Numbered from the stretch's first letter, positions 40,921 through 50,976 are shown. The stretch: 64,000 nucleotides of DNA from an uncultured Bacteroidales bacterium (GCA_947588835.1 CANPZS010000004.1:1-64000), one strand, 5' to 3'. The notes: generated by a model not told the origin, from the letters alone. A program made the numbers and translations.

Positions 40921-42066
40921 TCAGACGAAATCCTCTATGTCCTGCGCGGAGATGACTTCATGTCCGAGGATGAGGAGCCTTTCCACGACATTGCGGAGTT
41001 CCCGTATGTTGCCTCTCCAGCTTTTGTCCTGCAGCATCTTTACGGCTTCGGGACTGAATTCCCTCACGGGCTTGCCGCTTTCAGAGCATATCTGTTCCGA
41101 AAAATAATCCACAAGCAGAGGAATGTCCTCCTTGCGTTCGTCCAGCGTGGGCACCTTTATGAGTATCACGCTGAGGCGGTGATACAGGTCTTCCCTGAAA
41201 CTGCCTTTTTCTATTTCAGCCTTCAGGTCTTTGTTGGTGGCCGCTATCACCCTCACGTTCACTTCTATGTCCTTGTCGCTGCCTACGCGCGAAAGTTTCT
41301 TTTCCTGCAGCACCCTCAGCACCTTGGCCTGTGCGGCCAGGCTCATGTCCCCTATCTCGTCGAGGAAGAGGGTGCCTCCGTCGGCCTGCTCGAATTTGCC
41401 CTTGTGCTGCCTGACGGCTGAGGTGAAGGAGCCTTTCTCGTGTCCGAACAGTTCGCTTTCAATGAGTTCCGAAGGGATGGCGGCGCAGTTCACCTCTATG
41501 TACGGCATTGCGCTGCGCGTGCTCTGCTGATGTATGCTGCGGGCCACGAGCTCCTTTCCGGAGCCGTTGGCGCCCGTGATAAGCACTCTCGCGTCCGTCG
41601 GCGCCACCTTGTCTATCATGTCCCTGATCCTCTGCAGCGCCTCGGAATTGCCTATCATCTGCTGCCCGTAGACTTTTTTCTTCAGGATTTTGTTCTCCTT
41701 TACAAGATTGGCCTTGTCGGTCGCGTTCTTTATGGTAATGAGGATCTTGTTGAGGTCGAGGGGCTTTTCGATGAAGTCGAATGCTCCTTTTTTGATGCAT
41801 TCCACCGCCGTGCCTATGTCGGCATGTCCCGAAATCATTATGACGGGGCTGTCGATGCCTTCGGAGGCTATCCTGTCCAATACTTCTATGCCGTCCATGC
41901 CCGGCATCTTGATGTCGCACAGGATGGCGTCGAATCTTTCTTTTTCGGCCATGGCGCAGGCGTCGGTCCCGTTTTCAGCCAGATCCACGGTATAATTTTC
42001 CATCTCAAGTATCTCTTTCAGCGAATTCCTGATGGACCGTTCATCGTCGACAACAAGCAGTTTCAT
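40921..42066 (-). CDS. NtrC-like response regulator: receiver plus AAA+, no C-terminal Fis HTH
   Basis: 381 aa; DIKMPGMDG, ELFGHEKGSFTSAVRQHKGKFEQADGGTLFLDEIGDM; ends at EVISAQDIEDFV. Confidence 0.9.
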   Translation of the reverse strand: MKLLVVDDERSIRNSLKEILEMENYTVDLAENGTDACAMAEKERFDAILCDIKMPGMDGIEVLDRIASEGIDSPVIMISGHADIGTAVECIKKGAFDFIEKPLDLNKILITIKNATDKANLVKENKILKKKVYGQQMIGNSEALQRIRDMIDKVAPTDARVLITGANGSGKELVARSIHQQSTRSAMPYIEVNCAAIPSELIESELFGHEKGSFTSAVRQHKGKFEQADGGTLFLDEIGDMSLAAQAKVLRVLQEKKLSRVGSDKDIEVNVRVIAATNKDLKAEIEKGSFREDLYHRLSVILIKVPTLDERKEDIPLLVDYFSEQICSESGKPVREFSPEAVKMLQDKSWRGNIRELRNVVERLLILGHEVISAQDIEDFV

Positions 42067-42127
42067 ATCCCTAAAATATCACATGTCGGTGCAAATATCA
42101 TTATTTTTCTCTTTACACAAAAATTTA

Positions 42128-42135
42128 TAATTTTG
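42128..42135 (+). promoter_or_regulatory. -7 element TAATTTTG for cmk
   Basis: Consensus, 21 nt before ATG 42157. Confidence 0.5.
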
Positions 42136-42156
42136 TCTTCCCAATACGGACTCCTT

Positions 42157-42858
42157 ATGAATATACCCGATATCATCATAGCCATCGACGGAAAATCATC
42201 GACCGGCAAGAGTTCTTTTGCCAGACTGATCGCCAAAGAGTTCAGTTTCCTTTATCTCGATTCCGGAGCTTTGTACAGATGCGTCACCCTTTTCGCCATA
42301 GAGCGCGGGCTCATCGGAAGGGACGGGGCCATCGACCTGCCCGGACTCGAAAAGGCCCTCGCGGATCTGGACATTGACTTTACGGGCGACGGGGCCCGCA
42401 TCGGAGGGCGGCTTGTCGAGGACGAGATACGCAGCCTGGAGGTGTCTTCCCATGTGAGCCCGGTTTCGGCCATACCTTTCGTGCGTCGTTTCGTGGATGA
42501 AAAGCTGCATGCCTTCGGCGCCGGCAGGCGGGTGGTAATGGACGGCAGGGACATAGGCACCACCGTGTTTCCCGATGCGGAAATAAAGATATTCATGACG
42601 GCCGAGGAAAAGACGAGGGCACGGCGCCGTTTTGACGAAATGGCCGCGGCCGGCGGAAATCCCGTGTTCGAGGAAGTGCTCGCCAACCTGCTCGAAAGGG
42701 ATTATATGGATTCCCACAGGGAGGTGTCGCCGCTGACCCTCGCCCCCGACGCATTCATCCTGGACAATTCGGACATGACCATAGGCGAAGAACTTGCGTG
42801 GATACGCGGGCTGATACAGGGAAAGCTTGACATAAAAGATGCCGGCCTATGCCGCTGA
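42157..42858 (+). CDS. cmk: Cytidylate kinase
   Basis: 233 aa from MNIPDIIIAIDGKSSTGKSSFA; VMDGRDIGTTVFPDAE. Confidence 0.95.
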   Translation: MNIPDIIIAIDGKSSTGKSSFARLIAKEFSFLYLDSGALYRCVTLFAIERGLIGRDGAIDLPGLEKALADLDIDFTGDGARIGGRLVEDEIRSLEVSSHVSPVSAIPFVRRFVDEKLHAFGAGRRVVMDGRDIGTTVFPDAEIKIFMTAEEKTRARRRFDEMAAAGGNPVFEEVLANLLERDYMDSHREVSPLTLAPDAFILDNSDMTIGEELAWIRGLIQGKLDIKDAGLCR

Positions 42859-43796
42859 CGGTGGAAATAGATCCGCATTCCGGTTTCTGCGGAGGCGTGA
42901 CGCGGGCGATAGAGAAGGCCGAAAGCCTGCTTGCGGCCCGTCCCGGCATGCACCTTTATTCGCTCGGAGCCATAGTGCACAACGAGGCCGAACTTGAAAG
43001 GCTTTCCGCCAAAGGCTTGGTGACCATAGGCAGGGACGAATTCGACGCCATGGGCGATTCTTCCGGAAAGACGCTGCTGATAAGGGCGCACGGGGAGCCT
43101 CCGGCGACTTATGCCGAGGCCGCGTCGAAATCTTTTGAAATAGCGGACTGCACGTGCCCTGTGGTGCTCCGGCTGCAGGAACGCATAAGGGAGGCATGGG
43201 CGCGCCTGCGCGAAAACGGGGGACAGCTGCTCATATTCGGGAAAATAGGCCATGCGGAGGTGCTTGGCCTGCTCGGACAGACGGACGGCGGCGCCGTCAT
43301 CGTGGAAAATGGGGAGATGCTGGAGGAACTCATCGGGAACGGCGGGATAGACCTCGGCCGCCCTGCCGAGTTTTTTTCGCAGACCACCAAAAGTTCAGAG
43401 GAATATGCCGCCCTCTGCGCCGGACTGCGGAGCCGGATGGCCGCCTTCCGGGGAATGACGCCCGAAGAATTCGACGCTTCGGGACTCCTCAGGGTGCATG
43501 ACAGCATCTGCGCCCAGGTGTCTTCGCGCCATGAGCGGCTCAGGGCGTTCGCCGCGGCCCATGATGTGATATTGTTCGTGTCCGGGCGCTCGAGTTCCAA
43601 CGGAAAGGTGCTGTACGACCTGTGCCGTTCCGTCAATGCAAGGACCTGCCATATAAGCTCCCCGGACGGGATAAGGCCGGAATGGTTCAGGGACGGCGAC
43701 CGCGTGGGCGTATGCGGGGCCACCTCGACGCCCAAGTGGCTGCTCGAACGCGTGGCCGATGCCGTAAAATTTGCAACTGTTCCCGCAAATTCCTAA
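42849..43796 (+). CDS. ispH: 4-hydroxy-3-methylbut-2-enyl diphosphate reductase
   Basis: 315 aa; SGFCGGVTRAI, GAIVHNEAE, conserved Cys; overlaps cmk by 10 nt. Confidence 0.93.
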   Translation: MPLTVEIDPHSGFCGGVTRAIEKAESLLAARPGMHLYSLGAIVHNEAELERLSAKGLVTIGRDEFDAMGDSSGKTLLIRAHGEPPATYAEAASKSFEIADCTCPVVLRLQERIREAWARLRENGGQLLIFGKIGHAEVLGLLGQTDGGAVIVENGEMLEELIGNGGIDLGRPAEFFSQTTKSSEEYAALCAGLRSRMAAFRGMTPEEFDASGLLRVHDSICAQVSSRHERLRAFAAAHDVILFVSGRSSSNGKVLYDLCRSVNARTCHISSPDGIRPEWFRDGDRVGVCGATSTPKWLLERVADAVKFATVPANS

Positions 43797-43801
43797 TTTT
43801 G
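43794..43801 (+). promoter_or_regulatory. -7 element TAATTTTG for efp
   Basis: Consensus, 40 nt before ATG 43842. Confidence 0.5.
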
Positions 43802-43841
43802 CAGAAATTTCGCATTAAGATACAAATCTAAAATTATTCAT

Positions 43842-44408
43842 ATGGCAACAACAGCTGACTTTAAAAATGGCCTTTATCTGAACTTCAACGGCAAGCCCTG
43901 CATGATAGTATGGTTCCAGCACGTAAAGCCCGGCAAGGGGCCGGCGTTCGTAAAGACGAAACTGCGCAACCTTGAGAACGGGCGCATTCTGGAGAATACT
44001 TTCACCGCCGGCGCGAAAATAGATACCATCAGCGTGGAGAGGCGTCCGTACCAGTTCCTTTATGGAGACGAGGATGGATTCAACTTCATGCATGAGGAGA
44101 CCTACGAGCAGATCAGCCTGCCCAAGGACGTGGTCGAGAATTCCGACCTCATGAAGGAGGGCCAGCACGTGGAGATGATGTTCGTCACCGGCCCTGAAGA
44201 GAAATGCCTTACCTGCGAACTTCCCACCTACGTGGAGCTCGAAGTCACTTATTCCGAACCTGCGGTAAAGGGCAACACGGCTTCCACCAGCGCACTGAAG
44301 GAGGTTACTCTCGAGACCGGCGCCAAGATCATGGCCCCTCTCTTCATCAATACGGGCGACCGCATCACCGTCAATACCACCGACCGCTCCTACGGGCAGA
44401 GGGTATAG
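43842..44408 (+). CDS. efp: Elongation factor P
   Basis: 188 aa; VKPGKGPAFVKTKLRNLENG, C-terminal GDRITVNTTDRSYGQRV. Confidence 0.97.
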   Translation: MATTADFKNGLYLNFNGKPCMIVWFQHVKPGKGPAFVKTKLRNLENGRILENTFTAGAKIDTISVERRPYQFLYGDEDGFNFMHEETYEQISLPKDVVENSDLMKEGQHVEMMFVTGPEEKCLTCELPTYVELEVTYSEPAVKGNTASTSALKEVTLETGAKIMAPLFINTGDRITVNTTDRSYGQRV

Positions 44409-44430
44409 CGGCGCATTGCATATGAAAACG

Positions 44431-44469
44431 AAAAAGGCGTTTGACGGCAACCGTTCCAAACGCCTTTTT
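44431..44469. terminator. Bidirectional intrinsic terminator between convergent efp and DUF4783 gene
   Basis: AAAAAGGCGTTTG ... CAAACGCCTTTTT, 13-bp perfect stem. Confidence 0.85.
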
Positions 44470-44494
44470 GAATTTCGGTCTCCGTCCGCGGCCG

Positions 44495-44908
44495 TCAATA
44501 GACCGAGGATGTCCTTTCTATCTTGAACTGCTGTATCTGATAGCCGTTGTCCTTGTAGTTCATGAAAATTGTGACGAGATAGGATTCTCCGCCGGCGTTG
44601 AGGGTGCCGAGCACATATTTCATGTTGGCCCTCGAGGCCCTGTGCGATATGGTGAAAGAGCGGGGAGTATGGCTTTCGAAGAATGAAGAAAGTATCTGCC
44701 TCGCCTGCTTCTTCGAAGAATCGTTGGTGCCGGACACGATGGATATCTCGAGATTGTCCGCGAACCATGCGGACAGCTTCGCCGCATCGCCCTGGCTTAT
44801 GTATTTGGCTATAGGGACGAATACGTCATATCCGTCGTCCTGCGCCTTGGCCTGCATGCCGGAGCACAGGGCGATTGAAAGCATCATAAATTTAAAGACT
44901 TTCTCCAT
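44495..44908 (-). CDS. DUF4783-like secreted protein
   Basis: 137 aa from MEKVFKFMMLSIALCSGMQAKAQ; family from recollection of Bacteroidota homologues. Confidence 0.7.
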   Translation of the reverse strand: MEKVFKFMMLSIALCSGMQAKAQDDGYDVFVPIAKYISQGDAAKLSAWFADNLEISIVSGTNDSSKKQARQILSSFFESHTPRSFTISHRASRANMKYVLGTLNAGGESYLVTIFMNYKDNGYQIQQFKIERTSSVY

Positions 44909-44944
44909 GTACGCATGTTTCTTGCAAATATTGAGCCACGTCCT

Positions 44945-44952
44945 TATCTTTG
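44945..44952 (+). promoter_or_regulatory. -7 element TATCTTTG immediately upstream of rlmH
   Basis: Only 7 nt between the element and ATG 44960. Confidence 0.55.
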
Positions 44953-44959
44953 TGCAGGC

Positions 44960-45430
44960 ATGACCGTGACTTTGCTTACAGTCGGGAAGACCGACACGGA
45001 TTGGGTAAAGAAGGGTCTGGACGCTTATGCTTCCAGGCTGGGCCATTACGTCCGTTTCGCCATGACGGAGATTCCGCATCTTAAGAACGCTTCATCTTTG
45101 AGCCGGGAGCAAATACGGGAGAAAGAAGGAGAGCTGATAGCCAAGGCATTGAAGCCTTCCGACCATGTCATCCTGCTCGACGAAAGGGGAGACGGGATGC
45201 GCTCAGTGGATTTCGCGCGCATGATAGGCCTCAGGACCGGAGAGGGCAGAAATATGGTGTTCGTTGTCGGAGGCGCCTACGGCTTTTCCAAAAGCGTGTA
45301 TGACAGGGCGGACGGCATGATATCCCTTTCCAGGATGACTTTCCCTCATCAGATGGTAAGGATCATATTCGCGGAACAGCTTTACAGGGCTTTTACCATA
45401 TTGAAGGGAGAACCATATCATCATGAATGA
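44960..45430 (+). CDS. rlmH: 23S rRNA (pseudouridine1915-N3)-methyltransferase
   Basis: 156 aa; LLDERGDGMRSVDFA, FVVGGAYGFS, HQMVRIIFAEQLYRAF. Confidence 0.95.
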   Translation: MTVTLLTVGKTDTDWVKKGLDAYASRLGHYVRFAMTEIPHLKNASSLSREQIREKEGELIAKALKPSDHVILLDERGDGMRSVDFARMIGLRTGEGRNMVFVVGGAYGFSKSVYDRADGMISLSRMTFPHQMVRIIFAEQLYRAFTILKGEPYHHE

Positions 45431-45436
45431 TCCCGC

Positions 45437-48400
45437 ATGAAGATGAAATATGACATAAGGCAGTCCGCAAGCGTCTTGCTCATGGCCATCTCGCTGCTTC
45501 TTCTCGCTGCTTCCATGATGGTCAACCGCGGCCCGCTGAACACGGACAAGGCGGCGGCCAGGCTGGAGCGTTCGGTGGAGCGGAGGCTCGCCCTGCTCGA
45601 GTCGTATGCGGATGAGGCCATGGAAACCGACGCCGACAGGCTCCTGTCATTCAGGAAATTCCCGGACGACATGGTGATATACAGATATTTCGATGACACC
45701 CTGCAGTCCTGGTGCAACCAGTTTCCCCTGCCGAGCGACGACATAGCGAGCCGGATGGTGTATCACCGGCTCATCAATTTCCGCAACAACATAGTTTCTC
45801 CGCTGGCCGAAGTGTCCGACGAATACGGTTATGTCAATTACGGTACCAAATGGTATATAGTCCGTTCGCGCACCGAAGGGAACTGCCGGCTGATATACGG
45901 ACTCAAGGTAAACGGCGAGAGGCCGGACGAGAACTCCAACGGCGTCAATCCACGTCTCGGGCTCGGGGAGAGATATTCCCTCCATACCCTCACGGGCAGC
46001 GTCGGCTCGCCTGTCAAAGTGGGCGGAAAGCCTCTTTTCCTCGTGGCGTCCGAGTCTTTCGGAAATGCCGGCTATTCCGGCTCCGCGCTCGCATGGGCCC
46101 TGCTGCTGACATTCCTCGCCGCCTCGCTGCTGTACCTTTCGTGCCGCAGGACGTGGAAGCGCTTCGCGGCCGTGACGGGCATGGCGCTTGCGCTCATCGG
46201 AGGGGCGTATTTCTACGGGACTCATCTTCAGGGCAGCGTAAGGCTGTTTTCGCCTCTGCTGTACGCCGGGGGCTCGTTCCTTTATTCGCTCGGGGCGGTG
46301 ATTCTCATCAATCTGATGATCCTGATGACGGTCCTGTGCATATACGCCATGCGGGGGAGGATCCTGCGTTTCATCCTTGAAAGGCACGTGACGGTCAGGA
46401 CATGCGCCGCTGCCGCGGCAGCGGCCGTCGCCACGGCGGCCGTGTGCCTGTACATACACCTTACGTTCAAAAGCATAGTGATGAATTCCGGCATATCGCT
46501 GGAACTATATAAGATAGACACCCTGTCCGTCTACACTGCCGTCGTGTATCTGTCTTATTTCTCCCTGGCGATGACCGTGCCATTTATATTGCAGACGGTC
46601 AGCCATGCGGTCCGCCGCCTGACAGGGTTCAGGTACAACGCCTTTTCCGGTACGGGCAAGCTCGTTTTCGCCGTCATCTGCGCGCTTTATTTCATCACGG
46701 CTTCATCCATACTCGGTTTCGGCAAGGAACAGAGCCGCGTGGACGTATGGAGCAACCGTCTCGCCATGGACAGGGATCTGAGCCTGGAGATACAGCTGCG
46801 CGCCGTCGAGGCCGGGGTGGCGACGGACCCGGTCATAGCCTCCCTGTCGGTGCTCGAAAACAGCGGCAACATCATAAGGAACCGTCTTGCGGAGACCTAT
46901 ATGGGCAAGATAGCCCAGACCAACGACATTTCCGTGCATGTGTTCGGAGGAAGCGGCTCCGATGCCGCCATGAACGCGCTTTTCATCGAACGCATAGCCG
47001 GCGGAGTGAACATATCCGACAATTCGCATTTCTTCTACAGCCGCGACGCCAGCGGACGCGCCCGCTATTCGGGAATGTTTTCTTATTATTCCGAACGGTA
47101 CGGCGTATCGAACATAATGGTGTGCGTCGAATCCAAGCTGAACCGCGAGGACCGCGGCTATCTGAGCCTGCTCGGCATTTCGGAGCCCGGAAGCGTGGTG
47201 ATGCCGCTCAATTATTCCTATGCACGGTATGTCTCCGACAGGCTGGTTTCGTACAAGGGCGATTTCGCATACCCCATGATGCTTCCTTCCGGCGTCAGGC
47301 GTGTGATCGATTCGGGAAGCGACGGGCATATTTCAATGGACGGCTATACGCATTTCGTACATTACGTTTCGGATGACGAATGCATCATGGTGTCGCGCGG
47401 CAGGACGGAGTTCCTCAACTACGTGGTGGCGGCCGTGTTCCTCGCCCTCGCGGCCTATTATATGCTGACGCTGGCCTCCATGCGCAGGAGGCGTGACCGC
47501 AGGGAAAGGCAGTATTACAAGTCCAGCATCACCGCCGTGCTTGTGACGGCCCTCGTGGTGACGCTGATGTCCATGGCCGCGTTCAGCGTGTATTTCGTGT
47601 ACAGGCGCAACGACGCCGACATGAAGGCGATGATGACCTCGAAGATAAATTCCATCCAGGCCATGCTGCAGGCCCGGTGCCGTTTTGCGCAAAGCTACGA
47701 AGACCTTATGGGCCGGGACATGTCGTCCGTCATAGAGGAGATAGGCGGTACGCTGAAGAGCGACGTAACCCTTTATACGCCTTCCGGAAAGGCTTTTCTT
47801 ACTTCGACGCCGGAGATTTTCGAGCGGATGATAATAGGGCACAGAATCGACGAAACCGCCCTCGACAACATCCGCAACGGCCACAGACGCTATTTCATCC
47901 AGCGCGAGCGCATTTCCTCCCATCATTTCTATTCCCTTTATGCGCCCATACTGAACAATGACGGCACCATGCTGGCCATAGTCAGCTCCCCCTATACGGA
48001 CAGGCGGCAGAATCTCGAGCAGGAAGCGCTTATCCACGTCATCACCATCATCACCGCGTTCATCTTGCTGCTCATAGTGGCGAGGACCCTTACTTCCGCG
48101 GTGATAAACAGGCTGTTCAGGCCTATATCGGAGATGAGCCGCAAGATGAACGGGGCAGACATAAACAGCCTCGAATACATCACATACGAGCAGGATGACG
48201 AGATCTCCAGTCTGGTGAGGGCGTACAACCTGATGGTGCATGATCTTTCCGACAGTACGCGCAGGCTGGCCCAGATGGAGAGGGACAAGGCCTGGAGCGA
48301 AATGGCCCGTCAGGTCGCCCACGAGATAAAGAATCCTCTGACGCCCATCAAGCTGCAGCTCCAGATGCTTATCAGGATGAAGGAGTCCGGCAATCCTGCG

Positions 48401-48994
48401 TGGGAGGACAAATTCGACGAGGTGGCCGGAGTGGTGCTGGAGCACATTGACATACTCGCCGACACGGCAAATGAATTTTCCACGTTCGCGAGATTGTACG
48501 GCGAGGAGCCCGTACAGATAGATTTGGACAGGCTGCTGCATGACGAAGTGATGATGTTCGAAGGCGGGGACGACATCGAATTCTCGTACATCGGCCTTGA
48601 AGGGGCCGAAATCACCGGGCCGAGGCCGCAGCTGACGCGCGTCTTCGTGAATCTCATCACCAATTCCGTACAGGCCATCCAGGATCAGCAGGAGGCCGAC
48701 AGGGCCGCCGGACGTGAACCGGCGGGCGGCAGGATCGTGGTGTCGCTCAGAAATTCCGTCAGGGACGGGTACTACGACATCGTGTTCGAGGACAACGGTC
48801 CCGGCGTGAAGGAGGAAAACCGCGGCAGGCTGTTCACTCCCAATTTTACCACCAAATCAAGGGGTACCGGCCTCGGCCTCGCCATCTGCCGCAACATAAT
48901 AGAGAGGTGCGGGGGAGAGATAACTTACAGCAAATCTTTTTCTCTCGAAGGAGCAGGCTTTACGATTCGCTATCCCAAACCGTCCAAATCATGA
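45437..48994 (+). CDS. NtrY-like multi-TM sensor histidine kinase (HAMP, HisKA, HATPase)
   Basis: 1185 aa; multiple TMs, RQVAHEIKNPLTPIKLQLQ, VFEDNGPGV, GTGLGLAICRNIIE. Confidence 0.92.
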   Translation: MKMKYDIRQSASVLLMAISLLLLAASMMVNRGPLNTDKAAARLERSVERRLALLESYADEAMETDADRLLSFRKFPDDMVIYRYFDDTLQSWCNQFPLPSDDIASRMVYHRLINFRNNIVSPLAEVSDEYGYVNYGTKWYIVRSRTEGNCRLIYGLKVNGERPDENSNGVNPRLGLGERYSLHTLTGSVGSPVKVGGKPLFLVASESFGNAGYSGSALAWALLLTFLAASLLYLSCRRTWKRFAAVTGMALALIGGAYFYGTHLQGSVRLFSPLLYAGGSFLYSLGAVILINLMILMTVLCIYAMRGRILRFILERHVTVRTCAAAAAAAVATAAVCLYIHLTFKSIVMNSGISLELYKIDTLSVYTAVVYLSYFSLAMTVPFILQTVSHAVRRLTGFRYNAFSGTGKLVFAVICALYFITASSILGFGKEQSRVDVWSNRLAMDRDLSLEIQLRAVEAGVATDPVIASLSVLENSGNIIRNRLAETYMGKIAQTNDISVHVFGGSGSDAAMNALFIERIAGGVNISDNSHFFYSRDASGRARYSGMFSYYSERYGVSNIMVCVESKLNREDRGYLSLLGISEPGSVVMPLNYSYARYVSDRLVSYKGDFAYPMMLPSGVRRVIDSGSDGHISMDGYTHFVHYVSDDECIMVSRGRTEFLNYVVAAVFLALAAYYMLTLASMRRRRDRRERQYYKSSITAVLVTALVVTLMSMAAFSVYFVYRRNDADMKAMMTSKINSIQAMLQARCRFAQSYEDLMGRDMSSVIEEIGGTLKSDVTLYTPSGKAFLTSTPEIFERMIIGHRIDETALDNIRNGHRRYFIQRERISSHHFYSLYAPILNNDGTMLAIVSSPYTDRRQNLEQEALIHVITIITAFILLLIVARTLTSAVINRLFRPISEMSRKMNGADINSLEYITYEQDDEISSLVRAYNLMVHDLSDSTRRLAQMERDKAWSEMARQVAHEIKNPLTPIKLQLQMLIRMKESGNPAWEDKFDEVAGVVLEHIDILADTANEFSTFARLYGEEPVQIDLDRLLHDEVMMFEGGDDIEFSYIGLEGAEITGPRPQLTRVFVNLITNSVQAIQDQQEADRAAGREPAGGRIVVSLRNSVRDGYYDIVFEDNGPGVKEENRGRLFTPNFTTKSRGTGLGLAICRNIIERCGGEITYSKSFSLEGAGFTIRYPKPSKS

Positions 48995-49023
48995 AAATGT
49001 AAGGGAAAATCGGTTTTTTTCTC

Positions 49024-49031
49024 TATATTTG
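49024..49031 (+). promoter_or_regulatory. -7 element TATATTTG for engB
   Basis: Consensus, 22 nt before ATG 49054. Confidence 0.55.
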
Positions 49032-49053
49032 CACCGTTTTTTAGGCTGTAATC

Positions 49054-49656
49054 ATGAAAATCACCGACGCCCAGTTTGCCGGAAGTAGTGCCGGAGCCTC
49101 GCGGCTTCCTGCCGTCCGTCTTCCGGAATTTGCTTTCATAGGCAGGTCCAACGTCGGCAAATCATCGCTTATCAATATGTTGTGCAACAACCGGAAGCTG
49201 GCGATGACTTCCGCAACCCCCGGCAAGACGCGCCTGATAAACCGGTTCCGCATCAATGGATCGTGGTATCTCGTGGATCTTCCCGGATATGGATATGCAA
49301 GGCTTTCCAAAAAGGAGAGGGATGAAATATCCGCGATGATACGGGGCTACGTATTGGGCGCGGAGGATCTCGTGATGCTTATGGTGCTGATTGATTCGCG
49401 GCACGACATAGGCAAGGCGGATATGGATTTCCTGTCCATGCTCGGTGAAAACGGCGTGCCTTTCGCGATTGTGTTCACCAAGTGCGATAAGCTCGGTCCT
49501 AACGCCCTCGCGGCGCAGCTGGCCAGAGACGAGGAAATTATCCTCGGGCAGTGGGAAGAATTGCCGCCGACATTCAGGAGTTCAGCCATGACGGGGATGG
49601 GCAGGGAAGAAATATTGGACTGCATCGATTCGGTTTTGAAAAGTTTGTACAAATAA
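49054..49656 (+). CDS. engB: Ribosome biogenesis GTPase YihA/YsxC
   Basis: 200 aa; GRSNVGKSSLINML, DLPGYGYA, TKCDK. Confidence 0.95.
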   Translation: MKITDAQFAGSSAGASRLPAVRLPEFAFIGRSNVGKSSLINMLCNNRKLAMTSATPGKTRLINRFRINGSWYLVDLPGYGYARLSKKERDEISAMIRGYVLGAEDLVMLMVLIDSRHDIGKADMDFLSMLGENGVPFAIVFTKCDKLGPNALAAQLARDEEIILGQWEELPPTFRSSAMTGMGREEILDCIDSVLKSLYK

Positions 49657-49671
49657 AACAAGATTTTTCCT

Positions 49672-50664
49672 ATGCAATTCGAACACAGAATGGAGTTGTT
49701 TGCGTGCAGTTCTTCCAAGGGCTTTGCGCAGAAGGTCGTAGAGGAAATGAACAAGCTGCGGGACGAATCCATGCCGGAAGTGCGTCTCGGAGACCTCGAG
49801 CTCACCCGTTTCAGCGACGGTGAATTCCAGCCGTCATTTTTATGCAGCGTCAGGGGCGCCACATGCTTCATCATCCAGTCCACGTTCCCTCCGACCGACA
49901 ATCTTATGGAATTGCTGCTCACCATAGATGCGGCCAAGAGAGCGTCGGCGTACAAGGTGATAGCGGTGGTGCCGTATTTCGGATGGGCGCGCCAGGACCG
50001 CAAGGACAAGCCGCGCGTGGCCATAGGGGCCAAGGTGGTGGCCAACCTCCTTCATTCCGTAGGCACTGACGGCCTCATGTCCTGCGATCTGCATGCAGAC
50101 CAGATACAGGGCTTTTTTGATTTCCCTGTGAACCATCTGTACGCAAGCATGGATTTCATCGACATCATGAAGAAGCTCCAGAGGGCAAGCAAGGGCGCCT
50201 TTGCGATTGCGGCTCCCGACATGGGCGGCGCCAAGAGGGCAAACGCCTATTCCAAGAATCTGCACTGCCCTTTGGTAATATGCCACAAGACGCGTTCGCG
50301 CGCCAACGTGGTGGAAAAGATAGTCCCCATCGGAGACGTTGAGGGCAAGGACATAGTCATCGTGGATGACATAATAGACACCGCCGGCACGCTTACCGAG
50401 GCCGCGAACGAGCTCGTCAAGAGGGGAGCATGCAGCGTGCGCGCCTTCGCCACCCATGCCGTTTTGTCCGGGGACGCCTACAGGCGCATCCACGAGTCGG
50501 CCCTCACGGAAGTTTATGTCACCGACACCATTCCGCTTTCCACGGATCCCGAGAAAGTGCAGTTCCAGGAAAAATTCCGCGTGGTGTCGCTGGCGAGGAC
50601 TTTCGCCAAGATGATATTGAAGATTTACAATTATCAGCCTATAAGTCCGGAATTCATTTTCTGA
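49672..50664 (+). CDS. prs: Ribose-phosphate pyrophosphokinase
   Basis: 330 aa; VVPYFGWARQDRKDK, DLHADQIQGFFD, VIVDDIIDTAGT. Confidence 0.93.
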   Translation: MQFEHRMELFACSSSKGFAQKVVEEMNKLRDESMPEVRLGDLELTRFSDGEFQPSFLCSVRGATCFIIQSTFPPTDNLMELLLTIDAAKRASAYKVIAVVPYFGWARQDRKDKPRVAIGAKVVANLLHSVGTDGLMSCDLHADQIQGFFDFPVNHLYASMDFIDIMKKLQRASKGAFAIAAPDMGGAKRANAYSKNLHCPLVICHKTRSRANVVEKIVPIGDVEGKDIVIVDDIIDTAGTLTEAANELVKRGACSVRAFATHAVLSGDAYRRIHESALTEVYVTDTIPLSTDPEKVQFQEKFRVVSLARTFAKMILKIYNYQPISPEFIF

Positions 50665-50688
50665 CGTGGCTGTCCGTTTTTTAGGCTT

Positions 50689-50964
50689 ATGCTGCAGGTA
50701 TTCGTCGCCGCCGTCATATTCGTAGGACTCTGTGTCCTCGGACTCGGCTTCAACATATTCTTCCGCAAGAACGGAAAATTTCCTCAGACGGAAATAAGCG
50801 CCAACGAGGACATGCGCCGTCTGGGAATCAAATGCGCCAAGGAAGAGGAGCTGGAGCGGCTGTCGGCCGGCCGCAGGAAAGATGGCGTGCCGTGCGACGG
50901 AAATTATGGCAATGAGTGCGAAGGATGCGCCTTGTACGGCCTGGAACGGAAAACAAATGATTAA
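50689..50964 (+). CDS. Small membrane-anchored Cys-containing protein
   Basis: 91 aa; one TM then GIKCAKEEEL...GVPCDGNYGNECEGCALYG. Confidence 0.6.
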   Translation: MLQVFVAAVIFVGLCVLGLGFNIFFRKNGKFPQTEISANEDMRRLGIKCAKEEELERLSAGRRKDGVPCDGNYGNECEGCALYGLERKTND

Positions 50965-50976
50965 AGCACAGCGATT

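Noticed and set aside
41440-42156. N-terminal extension of cmk in the ORF track
   Set aside because: Antisense of the NtrC-like gene; real start at 42157 follows a -7 element
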